Shown: piece after piece, positions 9,016 through 17,572 of the stretch
Numbering within the stretch: position 1 is the first letter of the stretch
Layout of the letters: every line of letters starts with the position of its first letter
Source: RGIG4140 sp045632845
Lineage (GTDB): Bacteria > Pseudomonadota > Alphaproteobacteria > CAAHEQ01 > UBA3637
Direction: 5' to 3'
Assembly (NCBI GenBank): GCA_045632845.1
Contig: JAZQXL010000020.1
Coordinates: 62,001-126,000, forward strand
Length of the DNA: 64,000 nucleotides
Position numbers and translations under genes: made by a program
Notes under the pieces: generated by a model
Databases searched by the model: none
The model's input: only the letters and a program-made list of their open reading frames with translations
Told to the model about the DNA's origin: nothing

Positions 9016-10479
9016 ATGAACAGAAACAAATTTTCCCCTTTATTTTGTGATTTGTATCATCTTACAATGGAACAGGCAATGTTTGAAGATAATTCACATA
9101 ACAATGTCGAAACATATGAAATGTTCATTAGAAAAACACCTTTCAATGGATCTTATTTGTTAACTGCAGGACTTGGTGAAGTGTTAGAATGGTTAAATGA
9201 CTGGCATTTTGAAAAAGAAGATATCGATTATCTTAGAGAACAAGGTTTTAAAGAAGAATTCTTAAATATGCTCTCAAATGCAAAATTGAATATTGATATG
9301 AAAGCATTTCGAGAGGGTGAAATCGTTTTTCCAAACGAACCAATTGTTCAAGTCACAGGTCCTGCATGGCAAGTTTTAATGATTGAAGCAGGCATCTTAA
9401 ACATTATCAACGCACAAAGTTTGTTCGCCACAAAAGCAAGCAGAATTGCTATCGCTTCTCAATCTGATGGTAAAAAAAGAACACTTTTAGAAATGGGTTT
9501 AAGAAGGGCACAAGACACGCAAGGATTTACTCCAACCAGAGGTGCTTTTATCGGTGGAATCACTGCCACATCAAATGTCGAAGCTGCTAAACATTACAAC
9601 ATACCAGTTTCAGGCACAATGGCGCACTGTTTTATTATGAGAGAAGAAAGCGAAGTTACGGCTTTTAAAAAATACATCAAATCATTCCCTGAAAAAGCAA
9701 GCGTTTTAATCGATACATACGACACGATTCAAGGGGTTAAAAACGCCATTCAAGCTGCTAAAGAAGTTGGCGTAGAACTCAAAAGTGTCCGATTAGATTC
9801 TGGTGATTTAGCCTATCTTGCAAAAGAAGTTCGAAAAATTTTGGATGCCAACAACTGCCGAACAACCAAAATAACAGCTTCAAATGACTTAGATGAATAT
9901 ACCATCCAAAGTTTGATTTTGGAACAAAAGGCACCAATTGATATTTTTGGTGTTGGAACAATGCTCGCAACATCATTTGATCAACCAGCATTGGGTGGTG
10001 TTTATAAACTTAAAAAAACAGAAAAAAGAGATGTTATTAAAGTATCTGAACTAGCCATTAAAACAACCATTCCTGGCGCCACCGATGTCATTCGGCTTGT
10101 GGATAAAAATAACCTTTTTGCTGGAGATATCATCTGTCAAAATGGTCACAAGTTTTTAAACACTCATTCTTTAGCTGAAAACATCACCTCTATTCATCTT
10201 GATGGGGAGAAAAAGAAAACTTTTTTAGAAGGTAAAAAAGCTTATTCTCCCTTGATTGAAGTTATTAAAAATGGTGTTGTAAACAAAACTGAAATGAACA
10301 GAGATTTAAAAGAAATTCAAGCTTACGCAGCCAAAAACTTAAGCAGATTGGACCCTACTCATTTGAGGTTAAAATCACCCCATCGCTACATTGCAGGTTT
10401 GGAAAAATCACTTTTCATCAAACGAAAAAAAATGCGTCAAGCAGCTCTTAAGAAAGGAGAACACCAAAATGAAGGTTAA
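9016..10479 (+). CDS. pncB: Nicotinate phosphoribosyltransferase
   Basis: A 487-aa enzyme joining nicotinate and PRPP to give nicotinate mononucleotide with ATP hydrolysis. Family features: the N-terminal LFCDLYHLTMEQAMF, YEMFIRKTPFNGSYLL, the phosphate-binding loops LLEMGLRRAQD and FIGGITATSNV, and the VRLDSGDLA motif. AGGAGG precedes ATG 9016. Its end overlaps the nadE start by 11 bases, so the two are translationally coupled. Confidence 0.93.
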   Translation: MNRNKFSPLFCDLYHLTMEQAMFEDNSHNNVETYEMFIRKTPFNGSYLLTAGLGEVLEWLNDWHFEKEDIDYLREQGFKEEFLNMLSNAKLNIDMKAFREGEIVFPNEPIVQVTGPAWQVLMIEAGILNIINAQSLFATKASRIAIASQSDGKKRTLLEMGLRRAQDTQGFTPTRGAFIGGITATSNVEAAKHYNIPVSGTMAHCFIMREESEVTAFKKYIKSFPEKASVLIDTYDTIQGVKNAIQAAKEVGVELKSVRLDSGDLAYLAKEVRKILDANNCRTTKITASNDLDEYTIQSLILEQKAPIDIFGVGTMLATSFDQPALGGVYKLKKTEKRDVIKVSELAIKTTIPGATDVIRLVDKNNLFAGDIICQNGHKFLNTHSLAENITSIHLDGEKKKTFLEGKKAYSPLIEVIKNGVVNKTEMNRDLKEIQAYAAKNLSRLDPTHLRLKSPHRYIAGLEKSLFIKRKKMRQAALKKGEHQNEG

Positions 10480-11236
10480 TAAAATTAAAAAAAAACTCAT
10501 TCAGGGACTTCAAAATTACTGCAAAAAAAATCACTTTCAAGATGTTATTATTGGCCTTTCAGGCGGGCTTGATAGTGCGCTTGTTCTTGCAATAGCCTGT
10601 GAAGCACTCGGGCCGCAACATGTTCACACTTTGATGATGAAAACAAAATACACATCTTTAGAAAGTATAAATTTAGCTCAACAAATCGCTAATTTAAACA
10701 ATGTTGACCATAAAACAATTGATATTCAAGAGATTGTGGATAACTTTTTAAAAACAGTTGATTTTAAATCTAAAAATCCAATTACAGAGCAAAACATACA
10801 AGCCAGAATCAGAGGAAATATTCTTATGATGTATTCTAATGAAAAGAATTATCTTCTTCTTGCGTGTGGAAACAAATCTGAAATTGCCATGGGGTACTGT
10901 ACATTATATGGCGATACCTGTGGTGGACTATTACCCATTGGTGATGTATATAAAACGATAGCTTATGAATTAGCAAATCTATTTAATCAAGAAGGAAAAT
11001 TTTTAATACCCACAGAAATTATTAAAAGAAAACCATCAGCCGAATTGGCAACAAACCAATATGATACCGATTCACTCCCGCCATATGAAGTGTTAGATGA
11101 AATTTTAAAATCTTATATTTATGGCACAAAAAAACCAACACAGAACGACGTAGAATTGGTTTCTTCAATTCAAAAAAGATATGAAAAAAACAAATTCAAA
11201 AGAGTACAACTTCCCCCTATTTTGTCTTTGGATTAA
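10469..11236 (+). CDS. nadE: NH3-dependent NAD+ synthetase
   Basis: A 255-aa synthetase that amidates NaAD to NAD. It has the PP-loop SGGLDSA at residues 31-37, the ACGNKSEIAMGYCTLYGD segment, and RKPSAELATNQYDTDSLPPY near the C-terminus. It lacks a glutaminase domain, so ammonia is the likely nitrogen donor. Start ATG 10469 follows AAAGGAGA inside the end of pncB. It completes a nicotinamide-to-NAD route in four adjacent genes. Confidence 0.93.
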   Translation: MKVNKIKKKLIQGLQNYCKKNHFQDVIIGLSGGLDSALVLAIACEALGPQHVHTLMMKTKYTSLESINLAQQIANLNNVDHKTIDIQEIVDNFLKTVDFKSKNPITEQNIQARIRGNILMMYSNEKNYLLLACGNKSEIAMGYCTLYGDTCGGLLPIGDVYKTIAYELANLFNQEGKFLIPTEIIKRKPSAELATNQYDTDSLPPYEVLDEILKSYIYGTKKPTQNDVELVSSIQKRYEKNKFKRVQLPPILSLD

Positions 11237-11263
11237 AAAAGGAGGGACCTCCCTCCTTTTTTT
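11235..11263. terminator. Bidirectional terminator after nadE
   Basis: Stem GGAGGG/CCCTCC with a 4-base loop, flanked by an A-run and a T-run. It sits between nadE (plus) and the CofE-like gene (minus), which converge. Confidence 0.9.
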
Positions 11264-11275
11264 GATTTTGTTCAA

Positions 11276-12454
11276 TTAATTTTCAGGAACCCCTTTTGTG
11301 TAATCATCAAAATAACCTTTGATTAAAACAACAGGTGTCCCTTTATCACCAGAACCTGTTGTTAAATCACATAAAGATCCAACCAAATCGGTAATTTGTC
11401 TTGGTGTTGTTCCAAGAGCATATGAATCATCACCTTTTTGTTTTTCTTCAATAGCTGATTTAATTGCATCTTCCAAATTACCATTTGCATTATCAGCAAC
11501 AGCTTTGATTTTCACCTCATTTGGCATTCCTTTTAACCCAGATGTGTGCCCAGGGGAAACCACTGGATCTGCAAATTCCCAAATTTTTGTTTTTGGACAC
11601 TTAAATCCACCATCACCATAGATCATCACTTCAATATTTTTGCCTGTTTTTGCATAGATCAATTTTTGCAACTCCGTACAAAAAGACATTGAATCCCTTG
11701 GAAATAATTTTAAACGATTAGAATCAGCATAATTTGATCCTAGCAAACCATATTCACTCCATCCATGGGCTGTTGTAGGCGTTGAACAAATATCTTCCAA
11801 TGTGACAACTTGAGCACCTAAATCAGCCAACATTTTTTTGTGACGATAACGGGTGTGAATACTTGCGACAACAACTTGATTTGTAAGTTTTAAAATATCT
11901 TTTGGGTTGTTCAAAAGAACAATTTTAATTTTTGGAGAAATACTTTCATAAAGTTCAAGATAATCCGTTTTTGTAATTGGATGCAAATATGAACCAACTT
12001 TTTCCCTAAACGTTTCTTTTGTCATCACGTCAGAATATGGATTGATGTTTAATGTATATAAATCATCTTCATCCATTAAGGCATTTCCAACTTCATCTGC
12101 AGGGTATGAAAGGCAAACATAAACGGAGCCATCAACACCTTTTGCAATCCCTTCCAAAACTTTGGCAAAACGATTGCGTGAAAGAATTGGAAATGCAACC
12201 GCAACATCCCCTGTTGGAAACTTTTGATGCACATCATTTGCAATGTCATCTGTTGTGATATAATTGCCCTGAGCTCTTGCCAAAAAAGATTCTGTAATCC
12301 CTAAAATATCTCTATTATTCAAAGAAATGGGCTGATATTCAGAACAACTAGCCTCTATCAATGTGTCTGAAATCATTTCTTGAATATCATCCCCTTGTTT
12401 AATAATGGGCATTCTCAAGCCATAAACAGAAGCTCCAACATATCTTTTATCCAT
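11276..12454 (-). CDS. Coenzyme F420-0:L-glutamate ligase (CofE)-like protein
   Basis: A 392-aa protein that looks like the PF01996 family as found in non-methanogenic bacteria: N-terminal YGLRMPIIKQGDD, NNRDILGITESFLARAQGN, AFPILSRNRFA, LSYPADEVGN, and the C-terminal GTPRQITDLVGSLCDLTTGSGDKGTP block. In archaea and actinobacteria CofE adds glutamate to F420-0; no other F420 gene is in the window, so this homologue may ligate an amino acid to something else. It is a single-gene unit with its own promoter and leader terminator. Assigned from memory of the family. Confidence 0.65.
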   Translation of the reverse strand: MDKRYVGASVYGLRMPIIKQGDDIQEMISDTLIEASCSEYQPISLNNRDILGITESFLARAQGNYITTDDIANDVHQKFPTGDVAVAFPILSRNRFAKVLEGIAKGVDGSVYVCLSYPADEVGNALMDEDDLYTLNINPYSDVMTKETFREKVGSYLHPITKTDYLELYESISPKIKIVLLNNPKDILKLTNQVVVASIHTRYRHKKMLADLGAQVVTLEDICSTPTTAHGWSEYGLLGSNYADSNRLKLFPRDSMSFCTELQKLIYAKTGKNIEVMIYGDGGFKCPKTKIWEFADPVVSPGHTSGLKGMPNEVKIKAVADNANGNLEDAIKSAIEEKQKGDDSYALGTTPRQITDLVGSLCDLTTGSGDKGTPVVLIKGYFDDYTKGVPEN

Positions 12455-12474
12455 TTAAATCCCTCCTTTAAAAT

Positions 12475-12501
12475 ATAAAAAGCCCCCCTTGTGGAGAGCT
12501 T
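12475..12501 (-). terminator. Leader terminator/attenuator upstream of CofE-like gene
   Basis: On the minus strand AAGCTCTCC pairs with GGGGGGCTT (with G-U pairs) around ACAA, followed by TTTTTAT. It lies between the promoter at 12574-12602 and the ribosome site AAAGGAGGG, so transcription must pass it to reach the gene. Confidence 0.6.
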
Positions 12502-12573
12502 CAAAACAATTAAATCAAAAAATAAAAAGCCATTTTGCAATATCTTTTAAAACAGTGTTATTTCTTACACTTA

Positions 12574-12602
12574 AATATAACAAATTTTGCACCCTCTTTC
12601 AA
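12574..12602 (-). promoter_or_regulatory. Promoter of CofE-like gene
   Basis: On the minus strand TTGAAA (12597-12602) and TATATT (12574-12579) are separated by 17 bases. The transcript would begin near 12567 and carry a leader of about 110 bases with an AGTGT/ACACT hairpin and then the leader terminator. Confidence 0.65.
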
Positions 12603-12623
12603 GAGGAAAATATTTTCACATAT

Positions 12624-12646
12624 AAAAAAACCGTCATTACTGACGG
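12624..12646 (-). terminator. Terminator of tRNA-Ser
   Basis: Stem CCGTCA/TGACGG with a 4-base loop, followed on the minus strand by seven T. It lies 7 bases past the CCA end of tRNA-Ser. Confidence 0.85.
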
Positions 12647-12653
12647 CTTTTAA

Positions 12654-12740
12654 TGGCGGAGAGTACAGGACTCGAACCTGTGCATCATTTTCATGATGAC
12701 GGATTAGCAATCCGCTGCATTACCACTCTGCCAACTCTCC
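12654..12740 (-). tRNA. tRNA-Ser(GCU)
   Basis: Minus-strand 87-base cloverleaf with acceptor GGAGAGT/ACTCTCC, anticodon stem-loop CGGATTGCTAATCCG giving anticodon GCU, a long variable arm (CATCAT/ATGATG), T-loop GGTTCGAGTCC and an encoded CCA end. The long variable arm confirms class II tRNA-Ser. Confidence 0.97.
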
Positions 12741-12811
12741 AAAGTGATGAGTCATAGTAGCAACCTTTTAATAAATTGTCAACAAAATTTTATCAAAAGG
12801 CTTAATTTCTT

Positions 12812-13273
12812 TTAATCTTTGTGATATGGGTGCCCATCCAAAATTGTTTTTGCACGATAAATTTGTTCTGCAAGAACAACTCTTGCCAACATGTGAGGCA
12901 ATGTCATACGTCCAAAAGAAAGTTTATAATCTGCCTTTTCTCTTAATTTTTCAGCATGTCCATTGGCGCCACCGATTAAGAATGAAATACTTTGAACGCC
13001 TTCATCCAACCACTTACCAATTAACTCAGCAAACTCTCTGGAAGATGGAGTCTTTCCCCTTTCATCAAGGGCAATAATTTTTCCCCCTTGAGGAATGGAT
13101 GAAAGTAACAAAGTAGATTCCGCTTCTTTTAACTGTTCAACAGTCAAAGTTTTCTTTTCTTCAAACTCTTTGATTGCAACAGGCCATTTTGTTTTTTTCA
13201 AATAATCTTGAATGAGCGTATCTTCTGGTGTGTTTTTTTTCAACCGACCAATGGCAGCAATTGTTATTTGCAT
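12812..13273 (-). CDS. rlmH: 23S rRNA pseudouridine-1915 N3-methyltransferase
   Basis: A 153-aa SPOUT methyltransferase. Diagnostic features are the N-terminal MQITIAAIGRLKK, IALDERGKTPSSREFA, the SAM-binding knot FLIGGANGH, and the C-terminal LPHMLARVVLAEQIYRA...GHPYHKD. It methylates pseudouridine 1915 of 23S rRNA in assembled ribosomes. Length is normal. Its start overlaps the end of the upstream deaminase gene by 10 bases, the last gene of the mlaE-mlaF-radA-cvpA-cdd-rlmH run. Confidence 0.95.
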   Translation of the reverse strand: MQITIAAIGRLKKNTPEDTLIQDYLKKTKWPVAIKEFEEKKTLTVEQLKEAESTLLLSSIPQGGKIIALDERGKTPSSREFAELIGKWLDEGVQSISFLIGGANGHAEKLREKADYKLSFGRMTLPHMLARVVLAEQIYRAKTILDGHPYHKD

Positions 13274-13689
13274 GGTTCTGTCCGCTTTTTATATTTGTTA
13301 GGAATCAAATCGGCAATTGGGACAACTTCGTATCCTTTTTTATTATCTGCTGGCATAATAACCTCAGCATCTGGACCATAGTCAGCAATATATTCACGGC
13401 ATTTACCACAAGGAGAAATCACATACCCATCTTGATCACGTACCGCAACAATCATTTTAATCTTCATATCTTTTTCAGCCGTTGCTGCATGACCAATGGT
13501 GATAATTTCAGCACAGGTTGCGAGTGATGGTTGATTTGTCCCCAAATGAAGAGCGGCATAAACATTGCCTGATTCCGTCAAAAGAGCAGCTGACACAACA
13601 AAATGATGCCCCTCTTTCATATATCTTTCTTTTAACAACTTTTGTGCAGCTTTGATGAGTGCGTCTGGTGTTACATTTTTTTTAACCAT
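13264..13689 (-). CDS. cdd: Cytidine/blasticidin-type deaminase
   Basis: A 141-aa small tetrameric-type cytidine deaminase homologue with zinc ligands and catalytic Glu in C59-A-E61 and P-C94-G-K-C97. It probably deaminates cytidine/deoxycytidine in pyrimidine salvage. The sequence around SPCGKCREYIADYGPDAEVI is also compatible with the related blasticidin-S deaminase branch, so substrate is not certain. Start ATG 13689 follows GGAG; the frame extends to 13713 without a ribosome site there. Confidence 0.8.
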   Translation of the reverse strand: MVKKNVTPDALIKAAQKLLKERYMKEGHHFVVSAALLTESGNVYAALHLGTNQPSLATCAEIITIGHAATAEKDMKIKMIVAVRDQDGYVISPCGKCREYIADYGPDAEVIMPADNKKGYEVVPIADLIPNKYKKRTEPCK

Positions 13690-13690
13690 T

Positions 13691-14425
13691 TTATTCTCCT
13701 GCAATTGCTTCAATCATGTTATCCAAAGATTCACGCTCAGCTGGTTTATAATTCACTGGTTCTTGCGGAACCTCTTTTTTGGGTTCGATTGGCTTTAATT
13801 TAGAAGATTTTTTCACTTCATTTACCAAATTTTCTAATGCTTTTTTATTTGTATTTTTAGGCGGCATTTGACGTTTTAAATCTGTTCCAATTTTGGGTTG
13901 AACTTCTTCAACTTTACCATCTTTATTGACATTTAAATCTGAGAGCACATTTTCTGGAACAAAATATTTGAGTAAATCAACCGTTTTTTGAATATATGGC
14001 ATTGAAAAATTTTCTTTTTCCATATCTGCTAATTGCTTTTCAGACAAAACCATTGTCCCTCCGATAAAAAGCAATGACAACAACAAAGCAGCTCTTAAAA
14101 CACCAAAGAAAAGACCTAAAATACGATCTAACCCACTTAAAGAACTGCTTCTTAACCGTTTTGTAATTTGCGCATTGATAATGGTCATAACAACCAAAAT
14201 AACCAATACAATTACACCAGATCCAACAACACCGGCTAACATTTTGTTATCAAAAACACCTGATAATAAATTTGTCATCGGTCCAAAACTATACAAAGCA
14301 CCAAACCCTGCCAAAATCCATGAAGAAATACATAATAATTCACAGACCAAGCCACGATAAAGTGCAAATAAGATGGACAATGTCAAAGTAATCAAAACGA
14401 TAATATCAATGAGCCCTATAACCAT
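13691..14425 (-). CDS. cvpA: CvpA family membrane protein
   Basis: A 244-aa protein with four N-terminal hydrophobic segments (from about residue 3 to 130), including IDIIVLITLTLSILFALYRG and the conserved LSGLDRILGLFFGVLRAALL, then a hydrophilic cytoplasmic tail rich in Lys, Glu and Pro. CvpA-family proteins are needed for colicin V export in E. coli, with a broader and unclear envelope role. ATG 14425 follows AAAAGGAG. Placement next to radA is common in alphaproteobacteria. Confidence 0.88.
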   Translation of the reverse strand: MVIGLIDIIVLITLTLSILFALYRGLVCELLCISSWILAGFGALYSFGPMTNLLSGVFDNKMLAGVVGSGVIVLVILVVMTIINAQITKRLRSSSLSGLDRILGLFFGVLRAALLLSLLFIGGTMVLSEKQLADMEKENFSMPYIQKTVDLLKYFVPENVLSDLNVNKDGKVEEVQPKIGTDLKRQMPPKNTNKKALENLVNEVKKSSKLKPIEPKKEVPQEPVNYKPAERESLDNMIEAIAGE

Positions 14426-14438
14426 AAAATCTCCTTTT

Positions 14439-15821
14439 TTATCCCTGAAATGAATCAATCAATGTTTTTAAATGACCAATCTCGGTTACTTTCAAATCTT
14501 TTACTTTTGGCTTTTGTTTGCGTTCTGGTGGAACAAGTGCTTTTTCAAAACCCAACTTAGAAGCTTCTTTTAATCTCAAATCTGGTTGTGGGACATTTCT
14601 AATTTCACCAGACAAACCAATCTCACCAAAAATAACCATATCAGAAGGCATTGGCTTTTGAACAAGCGCTGAAACAATTGCACTTGCAACAGCCAGATCG
14701 CAAGCAGGTTCTGTGATTTTTAATCCTCCTGCAACGTTTAAAAACACATCCTTGTTGGCAAGAGAAACACCACATCTTGCTTCTAAAACTGCCAAAATCA
14801 TCAACATGCGATTATTATCCCACCCAACAACCGCACGCCTTGGAGCAGAACCGCCTTGTGGCGCAACAAGCGCTTGTATTTCAACCAACAGTGGCCTAGA
14901 TCCTTCAATCCCTGCAAAAACACAACTTCCTGCGATATTCCCGCGTCGCTCTGCTAAAAACAAAGCTGATGGATTTGGAACTTCAGAAAGCCCTGTTTCA
15001 CGCATTTCAAAAACACCAATTTCATCCGTTGCTCCGAAACGGTTTTTAACAGAACGTAAAATTCTAAAATGATGGCCCCTATCCCCTTCAAAATAAAGAA
15101 CTGTATCCACCATATGTTCAAGCACACGAGGACCTGCCAATGTACCCTCTTTTGTTACGTGCCCAACAAGAAATAAAACAAAATTTCTGCGTTTTGCAAG
15201 ACGGATTAACTCATGCCCAGCCGCACGGACTTGACCAACTGTCCCTGGAGCTGAATCCAATGTATCTGTGTACATGGTTTGAATAGAGTCAATAACCACA
15301 ACATCAGGTGCGTCATCTGTATCAAGTGAAGCAACAATATCTCTAACATTAATGCTACTTGCTAACTCAACAGGGGCCTTTGACAAACCCAAACGCATAG
15401 CTCTTAGACGAACTTGATCTGTCGATTCTTCCCCTGAAATATAAACACATCGTGTTGGAGCACCTTCTTTATTAACCCCTTGAGATAAATTTGAAACTGT
15501 TTGTAATAGAAGGGTTGATTTTCCAATCCCTGGATCTCCCCCAACCAAAATAACAGAACCAGGAACCAACCCCGACCCACAAACACGGTCTAATTCTTGA
15601 ATGTTTGATTTCAAACGAAAAACTATTTCAGGGGCACCACTTAAGTCTGAAAAAGAAAGTTTTCTGCCCCCTAATCCACCCGTTGATGTTTTAATTTCTT
15701 TTTCTGGCAAAGCTTCTTCTGTAATGGTATTCCACTCTCCACAAGCATCACACTTTCCCGACCACCTTGGGTGAACAGACCCACAATTTTGACAGACAAA
15801 CTGCGTTGTTTTTTTTGCCAT
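14439..15821 (-). CDS. radA: DNA repair protein RadA
   Basis: A 460-aa RecA-like ATPase with an N-terminal four-cysteine zinc finger (C10, C13, C24, C27), Walker A GGDPGIGKST at 94-103, the RadA-specific KNRFGATDEIG motif, and a C-terminal Lon-protease-like domain that includes GEIGLSGEIR. It promotes branch migration of recombination intermediates. Its ATG overlaps the mlaF stop (TAATG). Confidence 0.96.
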   Translation of the reverse strand: MAKKTTQFVCQNCGSVHPRWSGKCDACGEWNTITEEALPEKEIKTSTGGLGGRKLSFSDLSGAPEIVFRLKSNIQELDRVCGSGLVPGSVILVGGDPGIGKSTLLLQTVSNLSQGVNKEGAPTRCVYISGEESTDQVRLRAMRLGLSKAPVELASSINVRDIVASLDTDDAPDVVVIDSIQTMYTDTLDSAPGTVGQVRAAGHELIRLAKRRNFVLFLVGHVTKEGTLAGPRVLEHMVDTVLYFEGDRGHHFRILRSVKNRFGATDEIGVFEMRETGLSEVPNPSALFLAERRGNIAGSCVFAGIEGSRPLLVEIQALVAPQGGSAPRRAVVGWDNNRMLMILAVLEARCGVSLANKDVFLNVAGGLKITEPACDLAVASAIVSALVQKPMPSDMVIFGEIGLSGEIRNVPQPDLRLKEASKLGFEKALVPPERKQKPKVKDLKVTEIGHLKTLIDSFQG

Positions 15822-16618
15822 TATTTTTTCTCTTTCCCCTCAATACGAATAGGCCCTTGAGAACTACCCGCAACAAATTGACGCACATAGGGGTTATCCG
15901 TTTTATCCAACTCTTTAACGGTCCCCGACCAAATGATTTTTCCTTCATATAGCATTGCAATTCTATCTGCAATTTGACGGGCAGAATTCATATCATGTGT
16001 AATTGTTAACGCGGTTGCACCCAATGTTTTCACACAAGACACTATCAATTCATTAATTACATCTGACATAATTGGATCAAGACCAGTTGTTGGTTCATCA
16101 AAAAAGATAATGCTTGGATCATTAGCAATTGCCCTTGCAAGACCCACCCGTTTTTTCATACCACCAGATAAATCTGCAGGATACACATCTGCAACCATTT
16201 TTGGCAAACCAACTTGTGCCAATTTTTTAATCGCTAATTTTTTAGCTTGCTCCAAATCAACTTTTTTGTTTTGTGTTAAAGAAAAAGACACATTTTCCCA
16301 CACATTCAAACTATCAAAAAGGGCTCCGCTTTGAAAAAGCATACCAATTTGGCTACGCACTTCTTCTTGTTCTTGTCGAGATAAAGTATCCAATCTTTTA
16401 CCATCAATTTCAATGTGACCTTTGTCTGGTGTTAACAATCCCAGAATACATTTTAACGTTACTGATTTACCCGTTCCAGATCCCCCGATAATTACAAGAG
16501 ATTCACCTTGTTTAATTTCCAAATCAACACCAGACAAAACCTTTTTATCTCCAAAAGTTTTGTGCACATTAACCAATTTGATTTTTGGTGTTTCACCATG
16601 TTTAGTCATCATATCCAT
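15821..16618 (-). CDS. mlaF: MlaF-type lipid ABC transporter ATPase (set 1)
   Basis: A 265-aa ABC ATPase with Walker A GGSGTGKS (45-52), a Q-loop, the Mla-type signature LSGGMKKRVGLARA and Walker B IIFFDEPTTGLDP. The KKR after the signature is typical of MlaF/Ttg2A/Mkl ATPases that drive phospholipid movement between membranes. It follows mlaE by 2 bases. Several in-frame ATGs at the start leave the exact initiation codon open. No MlaD is adjacent. Confidence 0.9.
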   Translation of the reverse strand: MDMMTKHGETPKIKLVNVHKTFGDKKVLSGVDLEIKQGESLVIIGGSGTGKSVTLKCILGLLTPDKGHIEIDGKRLDTLSRQEQEEVRSQIGMLFQSGALFDSLNVWENVSFSLTQNKKVDLEQAKKLAIKKLAQVGLPKMVADVYPADLSGGMKKRVGLARAIANDPSIIFFDEPTTGLDPIMSDVINELIVSCVKTLGATALTITHDMNSARQIADRIAMLYEGKIIWSGTVKELDKTDNPYVRQFVAGSSQGPIRIEGKEKK

Positions 16619-16620
16619 CC

Positions 16621-17439
16621 TTAAACAGCAAAGAAAACTTCTGTTAAAATGTAGTTAAATATCAAAATCAAAATACTTGAAGAAACAACCGCATTTGTTG
16701 TTGCTTGACCAACTCCTTGAGCACCCCCTTTGGAATTAAACCCATTATAACAACCCAACAAAGTAATAATAAAACCAAACACAGCTGCTTTTGTCATACC
16801 AGAAATCACATCCATTGGTTTTAAATATTCCCAAGTACTAATCAAATATGTCGTTGCATTAAAATCTAATTTTGATACGCCAATCATATAACCACCACAA
16901 ATACCGATAATATCCCCCAACAAAACTAAAACAGGTAACATAACAAGACCAGCAATTACTCTAGGGACAATCAAATATTTGATTGGATTTGTTGATAAAG
17001 TAGAAAGTGCATCAATTTGTTCAGTAACACGCATTGTACCAATTTCTGCAGCCATTGCAGCACCAATTCGCCCCGCAACCATAAGACCCGCCATCACTGG
17101 CGCAAGCTCTCTTGTAACTGCTACAAGAACAACCAAAGAAACAGCACCCTCTGCTGAAAATTGTGAAAAACCACTATATGTTTGAAGAGCAATTACCATA
17201 CCAGAAAAAAGCGTTGTTAATGCAACAACTGGCAATGAATAAAAACCAATTTCAACCAATTGGCGAACAAGTGCTTTCCAATAAATAGGTGGCGTGCAAC
17301 AATGATAAATCGTTTCAGCTGCAAAAATACCCAAAGATCCTGCACTTTTAAAAAATGCCAAAACAACTCTGCCGAGTTTGTTTACAAACTGCAAAAATGA
17401 ATCTAAAAATGTAAGTGTTTTTGAAGAATTATTTTTCAT
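16621..17439 (-). CDS. mlaE: MlaE-type permease (set 1)
   Basis: A 272-aa inner-membrane protein of the MlaE/YrbE family: membrane segments plus the conserved LVAVTRELAPVMAGLMVAGRIGAAMAAEIGTM region and EQIDAL. It pairs with the downstream ATPase. There is no N-terminal STAS domain, unlike the second copy at 28457. A strong promoter lies upstream at 17478-17506. Confidence 0.92.
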   Translation of the reverse strand: MKNNSSKTLTFLDSFLQFVNKLGRVVLAFFKSAGSLGIFAAETIYHCCTPPIYWKALVRQLVEIGFYSLPVVALTTLFSGMVIALQTYSGFSQFSAEGAVSLVVLVAVTRELAPVMAGLMVAGRIGAAMAAEIGTMRVTEQIDALSTLSTNPIKYLIVPRVIAGLVMLPVLVLLGDIIGICGGYMIGVSKLDFNATTYLISTWEYLKPMDVISGMTKAAVFGFIITLLGCYNGFNSKGGAQGVGQATTNAVVSSSILILIFNYILTEVFFAV

Positions 17440-17477
17440 AAAATCAAAGCCTTTTTTATTAAATTTTTTATACTTTC

Positions 17478-17506
17478 ACTATATCTATAGATATATAAAA
17501 AATCAA
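17478..17506 (-). promoter_or_regulatory. Promoter of mlaE-mlaF-radA-cvpA-cdd-rlmH
   Basis: On the minus strand TTGATT (17501-17506) and TATAGT (17478-17483) are exactly 17 bases apart, about 40 bases upstream of mlaE. Confidence 0.65.
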
Positions 17507-17545
17507 GCACTATCTTTTTTAAGGTTCAACTGAACAGAGGGATTA

Positions 17546-17572
17546 AAAAAAGAGGCTCCCGCCTCTTTTTTA
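17546..17572. terminator. Terminator of the 240-aa hypothetical gene
   Basis: Stem AAAAAGAGGC/GCCTCTTTTT with a TCCC loop. On the minus strand it directly follows the stop codon. Confidence 0.88.

Noticed and set aside
13228..13527. Plus-strand ORFs across cdd/rlmH and elsewhere in the window
   Set aside because: They lie antisense to recognised genes and show biased, low-complexity composition (Phe, Leu, Asn, Ile) without ribosome sites.
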